Assembly: GCA_943735955.1 (NCBI GenBank)
Contig: OX030968.1
Coordinates: 2,501-66,500, forward strand
Source of the DNA: Piscicola geometra
Lineage: Eukaryota > Annelida > Clitellata > Hirudinida > Piscicolidae
Direction: 5' to 3'
DNA: 64,000 nt
Shown one piece after another: positions 40,339 through 54,650 of the stretch; the first letter of the stretch is position 1, and each line of letters opens with the position of its first letter. The notes under the pieces were generated by a model. That model was given only the letters and a program-made list of their open reading frames with translations. It searched no databases and was not told the DNA's origin. Position numbers and translations under genes: made by a program.

Positions 40339-43300
40339 TGAAGACGGTGAAGACGATGAAGACGGTGAAGACGATGAAGACGGTGAAGACGATGAAGACG
40401 GTGAAGACGATGAAGACGATGAAGACGAACGATGAAGACGGTGAAGACGGTGAAGACGGTGAAGACGATGAAGATGATGAAGACGATGAAGACGGTGAAG
40501 ACGGTGAAGACGGTGAAGACGATGAAGACGGTGAAGACGATGAAGACTGTGAAGACGGTGAAGACGATCGATGAAGACGGTGAAGACGATGAAGACGGTG
40601 AAGACGATGAAGACGGTGAAGACGATGAAGACGGTGAAGACGATGAAGACGATGAAGACGAACGATGAAGACGGTGAAGACGGTGAAGACGGTGAAGACG
40701 GTGAAGACGATGAAGACGATGAAGACGATGAAGACGATGAAGACGGTGAAGACGATGAAGACGATGAAGACGGTGAAGACGAACGATGAAGACGATGAAG
40801 ACGGTGAAGACGATGAAGACGATGAAGACGGTGAAGACGATGAAGACGGTGAAGACGATGAAGACGGTGAAGACGATGAAGACGGTGAAGACGATGAAGA
40901 CGATGAAGACGGTGAAGACGAACGATGAAGACGATGAAGACGATGAAGACTGTGAAGACGGTGAAGACGATCGATGAAGACGGTGAAGACGATGAAGACG
41001 GTGAAGACGATGAAGACGGTGAAGACGATGAAAACGGTGAAGACGATGAAGACGATGAAGACGAACGATGAAGACGATGAAGACGATGAAGACTGTGAAG
41101 ACGGTGAAGACGATCGATGAAGACGGTGAAGACGATGAAGACGGTGAAGACGGTGAAGACGGTGAAGACGATGAAGACGATAAGGACGATGAAGACGATG
41201 AAGACGGTGAAGACGATGAAGACGATGAAGACGGTGAAGACGATGAAGACGATGAAGACGGTGAAGACGATGAAGACGATGAAGACGGTGAAGACGATGA
41301 AGACGATGAAGACGGTGAAGACGATGAAGACGGTGAAGACGATGAAGACGGTGAAGACGATGAAGACGATGAAGACGGTGAAGACGAACGATGAAGACGA
41401 TGAAGACGGTGAAGACGATGAAGACGGTGAAGACGATGAAGACGATGAAGACGATGAAGACGGTGAAGACGATGAAGACGGTGAAGACGATGAAGACGGT
41501 GAAGACGATGAAGACGGTGAAGACGATGAAGACGATGAAGACGGTGAAGACGATGAAGACGATGAAGACGGTGAAGACGAACGATGAAGACGATGAAGAC
41601 GGTGAAGACGGTGAAGACGAACGATGAAGACGATGAAGACGGTGAAGACGATGAAGACGGTGAAGACGATGAAGACTGTGAAGACGGTGAAGACGATCGA
41701 TGAAGACGGTGAAGACGATGAAGACGGTGAAGACGATGAAGACGGTGAAGACGATGAAGACGGTGAAGACGATGAAGACGATGAAGACGAACGATGAAGA
41801 CGGTGAAGACGGTGAAGACGGTGAAGACGGTGAAGACGATGAAGACGATGAAGACGATGAAGACGATGAAGACGGTGAAGACGATGAAGACGATGAAGAC
41901 GGTGAAGACGAACGATGAAGACGATGAAGACGGTGAAGACGATGAAGACGATGAAGACGGTGAAGACGATGAAGACGGTGAAGACGATGAAGACGGTGAA
42001 GACGATGAAGACGGTGAAGACGATGAAGACGATGAAGACGGTGAAGACGAACGATGAAGACGATGAAGACGATGAAGACTGTGAAGACGGTGAAGACGAT
42101 CGATGAAGACGGTGAAGACGATGAAGACGGTGAAGACGATGAAGACGGTGAAGACGATGAAAACGGTGAAGACGATGAAGACGATGAAGACGAACGATGA
42201 AGACGGTGAAGACGGTGAAGACGGTGAAGACGGTGAAGACGATGAAGACGATGAAGACGATGAAGACGATGAAGACGGTGAAGACGATGAAGACGATGAA
42301 GACGGTGAAGACGAACGATGAAGACGATGAAGACGGTGAAGACGATGAAGACGATGAAGACGGTGAAGACGATGAAGACGATGAAGACGGTGAAGACGAT
42401 GAAGACGGTGAAGACGATGAAGACGGTGAAGACGATGAAGACGATGAAGACGGTGAAGACGAACGATGAAGACGATGAAGACGGTGAAGACGATGAAGAC
42501 GGTGAAGACGATGAAGACGATGAAGACGGTGAAGACGATGAAGACGGTGAAGACGATGAAGACGGTGAAGACGATGAAGACGGTGAAGACGATGAAGACG
42601 ATGAAGACGATGAAGACGGTAAAGACGGTGAAGACGATGAAGACGATAAAGACGATAAAGACGGTGAATACGGTGAAGACGGTGAAGACGATGAAGACGG
42701 TGAAGACGGTGAAGACGATGAAGACGGTGAAGACGATGAAGACGGTGAAGACGATGAAGACGGTGAAGACGATGAAGACGATGAAGACGGTGAAGACGGT
42801 GAAGACGATGAAGACGAACGATGAAGAAGATGAAGACGGTGAAGACGGTGAAGACGATGAAGACGGTGAAGACGATGAAGACGGTGAAGACGGTGAAGAC
42901 GATGAAGACGGTGAAGACGATGAAGACGGTGAAGACGATGAAGACGGTGAAGACGATGAAGACGGTGAAGACGATGAAGACGGTGAAGACGATGAAGACG
43001 ATGAAGACGGTGAAGACGAACGATGAAGACGATGAAGACGGTGAAGACGATGAAGACGGTGAAGACGATGAAGACGGTGAAGACGATTAAGACGGTGAAG
43101 ACGATGAAGACTGTGAAGACGGTGAAGACGATGAAGACGGTGAAGACGATGAAGACGGTGAAGACGATGAAGACGGTGAAGACGATTAAGACGATGAAGA
43201 CGAACGATGAAGACGGTGAAGACGGTGAAGACGGTGAAGACGGTGAAGACGATGAAGACGATGAAGACGATGAAGACGATGAAGACGGTGAAGACGATGA

Positions 43301-46300
43301 AGACGATGAAGACGGTGAAGACGAACGATGAAGACGATGAAGACGGTGAAGACGATGAAGACGATGAAGACGGTGAAGACGATGAAGACGGTGAAGACGA
43401 TGAAGACGGTGAAGACGATGAAGACGGTGAAGACGATGAAGACGATGAAGACGGTGAAGACGAACGATGAAGACGGTGAAGACGATGAAGACGGTGAAGA
43501 CGATGAAGACGGTGAAGACGATGAAGACGGTGAAGACGATGAAGACGATGAAGACGAACGATGAAGACGGTGAAGACGGTGAAGACGGTGAAGACGGTGA
43601 AGACGATGAAGACGATGAAGACGATGAAGACGATGAAGACGGTGAAGACGATGAAGACGATGAAGACGGTGAAGACGAACGATGAAGACGATGAAGACGG
43701 TGAAGACGATGAAGACGATGAAGACGGTGAAGACGATGAAGACGGTGAAGACGATGAAGACGGTGAAGACGATGAAGACGGTGAAGACGATGAAGACGAT
43801 GAAGACGGTGAAGACGAACGATGAAGACGATGAAGACGGTGAAGACGATGAAGACGGTGAAGACGATGAAGACGATGAAGACGGTGAAGACGATGAAGAC
43901 GGTGAAGACGATGAAGACGGTGAAGACGATGAAGACGGTGAAGACGATGAAGACGATGAAGACGGTGAAGACGAACGATGAAGACGATGAAGACGCTGAA
44001 GACGATGAAGACGGTGAAGACAATGAAGACGGTGAAGACGATGAAGACGGTGAAGACGGTGAAGACGATGAAGACGATAAAGACGATAAAGACGGTGAAT
44101 ACGGTGAAGACGGTGAAGACGATGAAGAATGTGAAGACGGTGAAGACGATGAAGACGGTGAAGACGATGAAGACGGTGAAGACGATGAAGACGGTGAAGA
44201 CGATGAAGACGGTGAAGACGATGAAGACGGTGAAGACGATGAAGACGATGAAGACGGTGAAGACGAACGATGAAGACGATGAAGACGGTGAAGACGATGA
44301 AGACGGTGAAGACGATGAAGACGGTGAAGACGGTGAAGACGATCGATGAAGACGGTGAAGACGATGAAGACGGTGAAGACGATGAAGAATGTGAAGACGG
44401 TGAAGACGATGAAGACGGTGAAGACGATGAAGACGGTGAAGACGATGAAGACGGTGAAGACGATGAAGACGGTGAAGACGATGAAGACGGTGAAGACGAT
44501 GAAGACGATGAAGACGGTGAAGACGAACGATGAAGACGATGAAGACGGTGAAGACGATGAAGACGGTGAAGACGATGAAGACGGTGAAGACGGTGAAGAC
44601 GATGAAGACGGTGAAGACGATGAAGACTGTGAAGACGGTGAAGACGATCGATGAAGACGGTGAAGACGATGAAGACGGTGAAGACGATGAAGACGGTGAA
44701 GACGATGAAGACGGTGAAGACGATGAAGACGATGAAGACGAACGATGAAGACGGTGAAGACGGTGAAGACGGTGAAGACGGTGAAGACGATGAAGACGAT
44801 GAAGACGATGAAGACGATGAAGATGGTGAAGACGATGAAGACGATGAAGACGGTGAAGACGAACGATGAAGACGATGAAGACGGTGAAGACGATGAAGAC
44901 GATGAAGACGGTGAAGACGATGAAGACGGTGAAGACGATGAAGACGGTGAAGACGATGAAGACGGTGAAGACGATGAAGACGATGAAGACGGTGAAGACG
45001 AACGATGAAGACGGTGAAGACGATGAAGACGGTGAAGACGATGAAGACGGTGAAGACGATGAAGACGGTGAAGACGATGAAGACGGTGAAGACGATGAAG
45101 ACGGTGAAGACGATGAAGACGATGAAGACGAACGATGAAGACGGTGAAGACGGTGAAGACGGTGAAGACGGTGAAGACGATGAAGACGATGAAGACGATG
45201 AAGACGATGAAGACGGTGAAGACGATGAAGACGATGAAGACGGTGAAGACGAACGATGAAGACGATGAAGACGGTGAAGACGATGAAGACGATGAAGACG
45301 GTGAAGACGATGAAGACGGTGAAGACGATGAAGACGGTGAAGACGATGAAGACGGTGAAGACGATGAAGACGATGAAGACGGTGAAGACGAACGATGAAG
45401 ACGATGAAGACGGTGAAGACGATGAAGACGGTGAAGACGATGAAGACGATGAAGACGGTGAAGACGATGAAGACGGTGAAGACGATGAAGACGGTGAAGA
45501 CGATGAAGACGATGAAGACGGTGAAGACGAAAGTGAAGACGATGAAGACGCTGAAGACGATGAAGACGGTGAAGACAATGAAGACGGTGAAGACGATGAA
45601 GACGGTGAAGACGATGAAGACGATGAAGACGATAAAGACGATAAAGACGGTGAATACGGTGAAGACGGTGAAGACGATGAAGAATGTGAAGACGGTGAAG
45701 ACGATGAAGACGGTGAAGACGATGAAGACGGTGAAGACGATGAAGACGGTGAAGACGATGAAGACGGTGAAGACGATGAAGACGGTGAAGACGATGAAGA
45801 CGATGAAGACGGTGAAGACGAACGATGAAGACGATGAAGACGGTGAAGACGATGAAGACGGTGAAGACGATGAAGACGGTGAAGACGGTGAAGACGATGA
45901 AGACGTTGAAGACGATGAAGACTGTGAAGACGGTGAAGACGATCGATGAAGACGGTGAAGACGATGAAGACGGTGAAGACGATGAAGACGGTGAAGACGA
46001 TGAAGACGGTGAAGACCATGAAGACGATGAAGACGAACGATGAAGACGGTGAAGACGGTGAAGACGGTGAAGACGGTGAAGACGGTGAAGACGATTAAGA
46101 CGATGAAGACCGTGAAGACGATGAAGACGGTGAAGACGATGAAGACGATGAAGACGGTGAAGACGAACGATGAAGACGATGAAGACGGTGAAGACGATGA
46201 AGACGATGAAGACGGTGAAGACGAACGATGAAGACGATGAAGACGATGAAGACGGTGAAGACGGTGAAGACGGTGAAGACGATGAAGACGATGAAGACGA

Positions 46301-46531
46301 TGAGGACGATGAAGACGGTGAAGACGATGAAGACGATGAAGACGATGAAGACGATGAAGACGGTGAAGACGGTGAAGACGGTGAAGACGGTGAAGACGAT
46401 GAAGACGATAAAGACGATGAAGACGGTGAATACGGTGAAGACGGTGAAGACGATGAAGACGGTGAAGACGGTGAAGACGATGAAGACGGTGAAGACGATG
46501 AAGACGGTGAAGACGGTGAAGACGAACGATG
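40339..46531 (+). repeat. Short-block zone with a reused 94-121-139 bp cassette
   Basis: Blocks are short here. A run of three block lengths, 94, 121 and 139 bp (354 bp in all), occurs at about 40,575-40,928, 41,704-42,057, 43,471-43,824 and 44,655-45,008. A 94-121-148 variant lies at 42,107-42,469, and a 121-139 partial at 45,139-45,398. A stretch of alternating 18- or 27-bp dimer patterns lies at 41,190-41,390. One junction near 45,530 is damaged. A GAAGAATGTG variant recurs near 44,126, 44,388 and 45,681. No non-repetitive sequence is present. Confidence 0.82.
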
Positions 46532-47800
46532 AAGACGATTAAGACGGTGAAGACGATGAAGACGGTGAAGACGATGAAGACGGTGAAGACGATGAAGACG
46601 GTGAAGACGTTGAAGACGTTGAAGACGATGAAGACGGTGAAGACGATGAAGACGATGAAGACGGTGAAGACGGTGAAGACGATGAAGACGAACGATGAAG
46701 AAGATGAAGACGGTGAAGACGGTGAAGACGATGAAGACGGTGAAGACGATGAAGACGGTGAAGACGGTGAAGACGATGAAGACGGTGAAGACGATGAAGA
46801 CGGTGAAGACGATGAAGACGGTGAAGACGATGAAGACGGTGAAGACGATGAAGACGGTGAAGACGATGAAGACGATGAAGACGGTGAAGACGAACGATGA
46901 AGACGATGAAGACGGTGAAGACGATGAAGACGGTGAAGACGATGAAGACGGTGAAGACGATGAAGACGGTGAAGACGATGAAGACTGTGAAGACGGTGAA
47001 GACGATCGATGAAGACGGTGAAGACGATGAAGACGGTGAAGACGATGAAGACGGTGAAGACGATGAAGACGGTGAAGACGATGAAGACGATGAAGACGAA
47101 CGATGAAGACGGTGAAGACGGTGAAGACGGTGAAGACGATGAAGACGATGAAGACGGTGAAGACGATGAAGACGGTGAAGACGATGAAGACGATGAAGAC
47201 GGTGAAGACGAACGATGAAGACGATGAAGACGGTGAAGACGATGAAGACGATGAAGACGGTGAAGACGATGAAGACGGTGAAGACGATGAAGACGGTGAA
47301 GACGGTGAAGACGAACGATGAAGACGATGAAGACGGTGAAGACGATGAAGACGGTGAAGACGATGAAGACGGTGAAGACGAACGATGAAGACGATGAAGA
47401 CGGTGAAGACGATGAAGACGATGAAGACGGTGAAGACGATGAAGACGGTGAAGACGATGAAGACGGTGAAGACGATGAAGACGGTGAAGACGATGAAGAC
47501 GATGAAGACGGTGAAGACGAACGATGAAGACGATGAAGACGGTGAAGACGATGAAGACGGTGAAGACGATGAAGACGATGAAGACGGTGAAGACGATGAA
47601 GACGGTGAAGACGATGAAGACGGTGAAGACGATGAAGACGGTGAAGACGATGAAGACGATGAAGACGGTGAAGACGATAAAGACGATGAAGACGGTGAAT
47701 ACGGTGAAGACGGTGAAGACGATGAAGACGGTGAAGACGGTGAAGACGATGAAGACGGTGAAGACGATGAAGACGGTGAAGACGGTGAAGACGAACGATG
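46532..47800 (+). repeat. Adjacent tandem pair (1,269-1,287 bp), copy 1
   Basis: Block starts 46,529 and 46,695 recur at +1,269, and 47,009, 47,103, 47,318, 47,385 and 47,524 at +1,287. The 18-bp step is two extra units in copy 2. Paired GTTGAAGAC units near 46,608-46,620 are shared with copy 2 (near 47,878-47,888) and with several later cassettes. Confidence 0.85.
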
Positions 47801-48971
47801 AAGACGATTAAGACGGTGAAGACGATGAAGACGGTGAAGACGATGAAGACGGTGAAGACGATGAAGACGGTGAAGACGTTGAAGACGTTGAAGACGATGA
47901 AGACGGTGAAGACGATGAAGACGATGAAGACGGTGAAGACGGTGAAGACGATGAAGACGAACGATGAAGAAGATGAAGACGGTGAAGACGGTGAAGACGA
48001 TGAAGACGGTGAAGACGATGAAGACGGTGAAGACGGTGAAGACGATGAAGACGGTGAAGACGATGAAGACGGTGAAGACGATGAAGACGGTGAAGACGAT
48101 GAAGACGGTGAAGACGATGAAGACGGTGAAGACGATGAAGACGGTGAAGACGATGAAGACGATGAAGACGGTGAAGACGAACGATGAAGACGATGAAGAC
48201 GGTGAAGACGATGAAGACGGTGAAGACGATGAAGACGGTGAAGACGATGAAGACGGTGAAGACGATGAAGACTGTGAAGACGGTGAAGACGATCGATGAA
48301 GACGGTGAAGACGATGAAGACGGTGAAGACGATGAAGACGGTGAAGACGATGAAGACGGTGAAGACGATGAAGACGATGAAGACGAACGATGAAGACGGT
48401 GAAGACGGTGAAGACGGTGAAGACGATGAAGACGATGAAGACGGTGAAGACGATGAAGACGGTGAAGACGATGAAGACGATGAAGACGGTGAAGACGAAC
48501 GATGAAGACGATGAAGACGGTGAAGACGATGAAGACGATGAAGACGGTGAAGACGATGAAGACGGTGAAGACGATGAAGACGGTGAAGACGGTGAAGACG
48601 AACGATGAAGACGATGAAGACGGTGAAGACGATGAAGACGGTGAAGACGATGAAGACGGTGAAGACGAACGATGAAGACGATGAAGACGGTGAAGACGAT
48701 GAAGACGATGAAGACGGTGAAGACGATGAAGACGGTGAAGACGATGAAGACGGTGAAGACGATGAAGACGGTGAAGACGATGAAGACGATGAAGACGGTG
48801 AAGACGAACGATGAAGACGATGAAGACGGTGAAGACGATGAAGACGGTGAAGACGATGAAGACGATGAAGACGGTGAAGACGATGAAGACGGTGAAGACG
48901 ATGAAGACGGTGAAGACGATGAAGACGGTGAAGACGATGAAGACGATGAAGACGGTGAAGACGAACGATGA
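47801..48971 (+). repeat. Adjacent tandem pair (1,269-1,287 bp), copy 2
   Basis: Head-to-tail continuation of copy 1, matching up to the block beginning at 48,811, after which the pattern changes. Its last two blocks (from 48,672) are also the opening of a cassette that recurs from 54,355, so this copy spans the edge of two different duplication families. Confidence 0.83.
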
Positions 48972-50138
48972 AGACGATGAAGACGCTGAAGACGATGAAG
49001 ACGGTGAAGACAGTGAAGACGGTGAAGACGATGAAGACGGTGAAGACGATGAAGACGATGAAGACGATAAAGACGATAAAGACGGTGAATACGGTGAAGA
49101 CGGTGAAGACGATGAAGAATGTGAAGACGGTGAAGACGATGAAGACGGTGAAGACGATGAAGACGGTGAAGACGATGAAGACGGTGAAGACGATGAAGAC
49201 GGTGAAGACGATGAAGACGGTGAAGACGATGAAGACGATGAAGACGGTGAAGACGAACGATGAAGACGATGAAGACGGTGAAGACGATGAAGACGGTGAA
49301 GACGATGAAGACGGTGAAGACGGTGAAGACGATGAAGACGGTGAAGACGATGAAGACTGTGAAGACGGTGAAGACGATCGATGAAGACGGTGAAGACGAT
49401 GAAGACGGTGAAGACGATGAAGACGGTGAAGACGATGAAGACGGTGAAGACCATGAAGACGATGAAGACGAACGATGAAGACGGTGAAGACGGTGAAGAC
49501 GGTGAAGACGGTGAAGACGGTGAAGACGGTGAAGACGATGAAGACGATGAAGACCGTGAAGACGATGAAGACGGTGAAGACGATGAAGACGATGAAGACG
49601 GTGAAGACGAACGATGAAGACGATGAAGACGGTGAAGACGATGAAGACGATGAAGACGGTGAAGACGAACGATGAAGACGATGAAGACGATGAAGACGGT
49701 GAAGACGGTGAAGACGGTGAAGACGATGAAGACGATGAAGACGATGAGGACGATGGAGACGGTGAAGACGATGAAGACGATGAAGACGATGAAGACGATG
49801 AAGACGGTGAAGACGGTGAAGACGGTGAAGACGGTGAAGACGATGAAGACGATAAAGACGATGAAGACGGTGAATACGGTGAAGACGGTGAAGACGATGA
49901 AGACGGTGAAGACGGTGAAGACGATGAAGACGGTGAAGACGATGAAGACGGTGAAGACGGTGAAGACGAACGATGAAGACGATTAAGACGGTGAAGACGA
50001 TGAAGACGGTGAAGACGATGAAGACGGTGAAGACGATGAAGACGGTGAAGACGTTGAAGACGTTGAAGACGATGAAGACGGTGAAGACGATGAAGACGAT
50101 GAAGACGGTGAAGACGGTGAAGACGATGAAGACGAACG
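48968..50138 (+). repeat. Cassette G, copy 1 of 3
   Basis: Block starts 48,968, 49,260, 49,381, 49,475, 49,614, 49,672 and 49,973 recur at +1,490 and again at +5,683. Diagnostic variants are GACGCTGAAG at the start (about 48,985), GAAGAATGTGAAG (about 49,116), GAAGACCATGAAG (about 49,449), GAAGACCGTG (about 49,551), GATGAGGACGATGGAG (about 49,743) and two successive GTTGAAGAC units (about 50,053). Confidence 0.88.
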
Positions 50139-50457
50139 ATGAAGAAGATGAAGACGGTGAAGACGGTGAAGACGATGAAGACGGTGAAGACGATGAAGAC
50201 GGTGAAGACGGTGAAGACGATGAAGACGGTGAAGACGATGAAGACGGTGAAGACGATGAAGACGGTGAAGACGATGAAGACGGTGAAGACGATGAAGACG
50301 GTGAAGACGATGAAGACGGTGAAGACGATGAAGACGGTGAAGACGATGAAGACGATGAAGACGGTGAAGACGATGAAGACGGTGAAGACGATGAAGACGG
50401 TGAAGACGATGAAGACGGTGAAGACGATGAAGACGATGAAGACGGTGAAGACGAACG

Positions 50458-51628
50458 ATGAAGACGATGAAGACGCTGAAGACGATGAAGACGGTGAAGA
50501 CAGTGAAGACGGTGAAGACGATGAAGACGGTGAAGACGATGAAGACGATGAAGACGATAAAGACGATAAAGACGGTGAATACGGTGAAGACGGTGAAGAC
50601 GATGAAGAATGTGAAGACGGTGAAGACGATGAAGACGGTGAAGACGATGAAGACGGTGAAGACGATGAAGACGGTGAAGACGATGAAGACGGTGAAGACG
50701 ATGAAGACGGTGAAGACGATGAAGACGATGAAGACGGTGAAGACGAACGATGAAGACGATGAAGACGGTGAAGACGATGAAGACGGTGAAGACGATGAAG
50801 ACGGTGAAGACGGTGAAGACGATGAAGACGGTGAAGACGATGAAGACTGTGAAGACGGTGAAGACGATCGATGAAGACGGTGAAGACGATGAAGACGGTG
50901 AAGACGATGAAGACGGTGAAGACGATGAAGACGGTGAAGACCATGAAGACGATGAAGACGAACGATGAAGACGGTGAAGACGGTGAAGACGGTGAAGACG
51001 GTGAAGACGGTGAAGACGGTGAAGACGATGAAGACGATGAAGACCGTGAAGACGATGAAGACGGTGAAGACGATGAAGACGATGAAGACGGTGAAGACGA
51101 ACGATGAAGACGATGAAGACGGTGAAGACGATGAAGACGATGAAGACGGTGAAGACGAACGATGAAGACGATGAAGACGATGAAGACGGTGAAGACGGTG
51201 AAGACGGTGAAGACGATGAAGACGATGAAGACGATGAGGACGATGGAGACGGTGAAGACGATGAAGACGATGAAGACGATGAAGACGATGAAGACGGTGA
51301 AGACAGTGAAGACGGTGAAGACGGTGAAGACGATGAAGACGATAAAGACGATGAAGACGGTGAATACGGTGAAGACGGTGAAGACGATGAAGACGGTGAA
51401 GACGGTGAAGACGATGAAGACGGTGAAGACGATGAAGACGGTGAAGACGGTGAAGACGAACGATGAAGACGATTAAGACGGTGAAGACGATGAAGACGGT
51501 GAAGACGATGAAGACGGTGAAGACGATGAAGACGGTGAAGACGTTGAAGACGTTGAAGACGATGAAGACGGTGAAGACGATGAAGACGATGAAGACGGTG
51601 AAGACGGTGAAGACGATGAAGACGAACG
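50458..51628 (+). repeat. Cassette G, copy 2 of 3
   Basis: Copy at +1,490 with the same block ladder and the same diagnostic variants. A private GACAGTGAAG unit lies near 51,304. A 1,224-bp offset links its distal part (51,104-51,964) to a further partial copy at 52,328-53,188. Confidence 0.88.
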
Positions 51629-52327
51629 ATGAAGAAGATGAAGACGGTGAAGACGGTGAAGACGATGAAGACGGTGAAGACGATGAAGACGGTGAAGACG
51701 GTGAAGACGATGAAGACGGTGAAGACGATGAAGACGGTGAAGACGATGAAGACGGTGAAGACGATGAAGACGGTGAAGACGATGAAGACGGTGAAGACGA
51801 TGAAGACGGTGAAGACGATGAAGACGATGAAGACGGTGAAGACGAACGATGAAGACGATGAAGACGGTGAAGACGATGAAGACGGTGAAGACGATGAAGA
51901 CGGTGAAGACGATGAAGACGGTGAAGACGATGAAGACTGTGAAGACGGTGAAGACGATCGATGAAGACGGTGAAGACGATGAAGACGGTGAAGACGATGA
52001 AGACGGTGAAGACGATGAAGACGGTGAAGACGATGAAGACGATGAAGACGAACGATGAAGACGGTGAAGACGGTGAAGACGGTGAAGACGATGAAGACGG
52101 TGAAGACGGTGAAGACGAACGATGAAGACGATGAAGACGGTGAAGACGATGAAGACGGTGAAGACGATGAAGACGGTGAAGACGATGAAGACCGTGAAGA
52201 CGATGAAGACGGTGAAGACGAACGATGAAGACGATGAAGACGGTGAAGACGATGAAGACGATGAAGACCGTGAAGACGATGAAGACGGTGAAGACGATGA
52301 AGACGATGAAGACGGTGAAGACGAACG

Positions 52328-53188
52328 ATGAAGACGATGAAGACGGTGAAGACGATGAAGACGATGAAGACGGTGAAGACGAACGATGAAGACGATGAAG
52401 ACGATGAAGACGGTGAAGACGGTGAAGACGGTGAAGACGATGAAGACGATGAAGACGATGAGGACGATGGAGACGGTGAAGACGATGAAGACGATGAAGA
52501 CGATGAAGACGATGAAGACGGTGAAGACGGTGAAGACGGTGAAGACGGTGAAGACGATGAAGACGATAAAGACGATGAAGACGGTGAATACGGTGAAGAC
52601 GGTGAAGACGATGAAGACGGTGAAGACGGTGAAGACGATGAAGACGGTGAAGACGATGAAGACGGTGAAGACGGTGAAGACGAACGATGAAGACGATTAA
52701 GACGGTGAAGACGATGAAGACGGTGAAGACGATGAAGACGGTGAAGACGATGAAGACGGTGAAGACGTTGAAGACGTTGAAGACGATGAAGACGGTGAAG
52801 ACGATGAAGACGATGAAGACGGTGAAGACGGTGAAGACGATGAAGACGAACGATGAAGAAGATGAAGACGGTGAAGACGGTGAAGACGATGAAGACGGTG
52901 AAGACGATGAAGACGGTGAAGACGGTGAAGACGATGAAGACGGTGAAGACGATGAAGACGGTGAAGACGATGAAGACGGTGAAGACGATGAAGACGGTGA
53001 AGACGATGAAGACGGTGAAGACGATGAAGACGGTGAAGACGATGAAGACGATGAAGACGGTGAAGACGAACGATGAAGACGATGAAGACGGTGAAGACGA
53101 TGAAGACGGTGAAGACGATGAAGACGGTGAAGACGATGAAGACGGTGAAGACGATGAAGACTGTGAAGACGGTGAAGACGATCGATGA
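52328..53188 (+). repeat. Partial duplicate of 51,104-51,964
   Basis: Block starts 51,104, 51,162, 51,463, 51,629 and 51,849 recur at exactly +1,224, with the same GATGAGGACGATGGAG pair and double GTTGAAGAC units. The 363-bp stretch between the two copies (51,965-52,327) is made of short blocks with GAAGACCGTG variants near 52,191 and 52,266. Confidence 0.87.
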
Positions 53189-54197
53189 AGACGGTGAAGA
53201 CGATGAAGACGGTGAAGACGATGAAGACGGTGAAGACGATGAAGACGGTGAAGACGATGAAGACGATGAAGACGAACGATGAAGACGGTGAAGACGGTGA
53301 AGACGGTGAAGACGATGAAGACGATGAAGACGGTGAAGACGATGAAGACGGTGAAGACGATGAAGACGATGAAGACGGTGAAGACGAACGATGAAGACGA
53401 TGAAGACGGTGAAGACGATGAAGACGATGAAGACGGTGAAGACGATGAAGACGGTGAAGACGATGAAGACGGTGAAGACGATGAAGACGGTGAAGACGGT
53501 GAAGACGAACGATGAAGACGATGAAGACGGTGAAGACGATGAAGACGGTGAAGACGATGAAGACGGTGAAGACGATGAAGACGGTGAAGACGATGAAGAC
53601 GGTGAAGACGAACGATGAAGACGATGAAGACGGTGAAGACGATGAAGACAGTGAAGACGATGAAGACGGTGAAGACGGTGAAGACGGTGAAGACGATGAA
53701 GACGATGAAGACGATGAAGACGATGAAGACGGTGAAGACGATGAAGACGATGAAGACGATGAAGACGATGAAGACGGTGAAGACGGTGAAGACGGTGAAG
53801 ACGATGAAGACGATGAAGACGATAAAGACGATAAAGACGGTGAATACGGTAAAGACGGTGAAGACGATGAAGACGGTGAAGACGGTGAAGACGATGAAGA
53901 CGGTGAAGACGATGAAGACGGTGAAGACGGTGAAGACGGTGAAGACGAACGATGAAGACGATGAAGACGGTGAAGACGATGAAGACGGTGAAGACGATGA
54001 AGACGGTGAAGACGATGAAGACGGTGAAGACGATGAAGACGTTGAAGACGATGAAGACGGTGAAGACGATGAAGACGATGAAGACGGTGAAGACGGTGAA
54101 GACGATGAAGACGAACGATGAAGAAGATGAAGACGGTGAAGACGGTGAAGACGATGAAGACGGTGAAGACGATGAAGACGGTGAAGACGAACGATGA
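53185..54197 (+). repeat. Cassette I, copy 1 of 3
   Basis: Block starts 53,185, 53,279, 53,391, 53,512, 53,615 and 53,952 recur at +2,960 (56,145-57,157). The last part (53,512-54,197) recurs again at +5,400 (58,912-59,597). A GACAGTGAAG unit near 53,649 and the paired TAAAG / GAATAC / GGTAAAG marker near 53,822-53,852 are common to all copies. Confidence 0.87.
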
Positions 54198-54650
54198 AGA
54201 CGATGAAGACGGTGAAGACGATGAAGACAGTGAAGACGATGAAGACGGTGAAGACGGTGAAGACGGTGAAGACGGTGAAGACGAACGATGAAGACGATGA
54301 AGACGGTGAAGACGATGAAGACGGTGAAGACGATGAAGACGGTGAAGACGAACGATGAAGACGATGAAGACGGTGAAGACGATGAAGACGATGAAGACGG
54401 TGAAGACGATGAAGACGGTGAAGACGATGAAGACGGTGAAGACGATGAAGACGGTGAAGACGATGAAGACGATGAAGACGGTGAAGACGAACGATGAAGA
54501 CGATGAAGACGGTGAAGACGATGAAGACGGTGAAGACGATGAAGACGATGAAGACGGTGAAGACGATGAAGACGGTGAAGACGATGAAGACGGTGAAGAC
54601 GATGAAGACGGTGAAGACGATGAAGACGATGAAGACGGTGAAGACGAACG

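Noticed and set aside
25850..50944. Open frame of 8,364 codons on -
   Set aside because: Same reason as the left-arm frame, in the inverted arm. It ends only where a rare substitution or a whole-array feature creates a stop.
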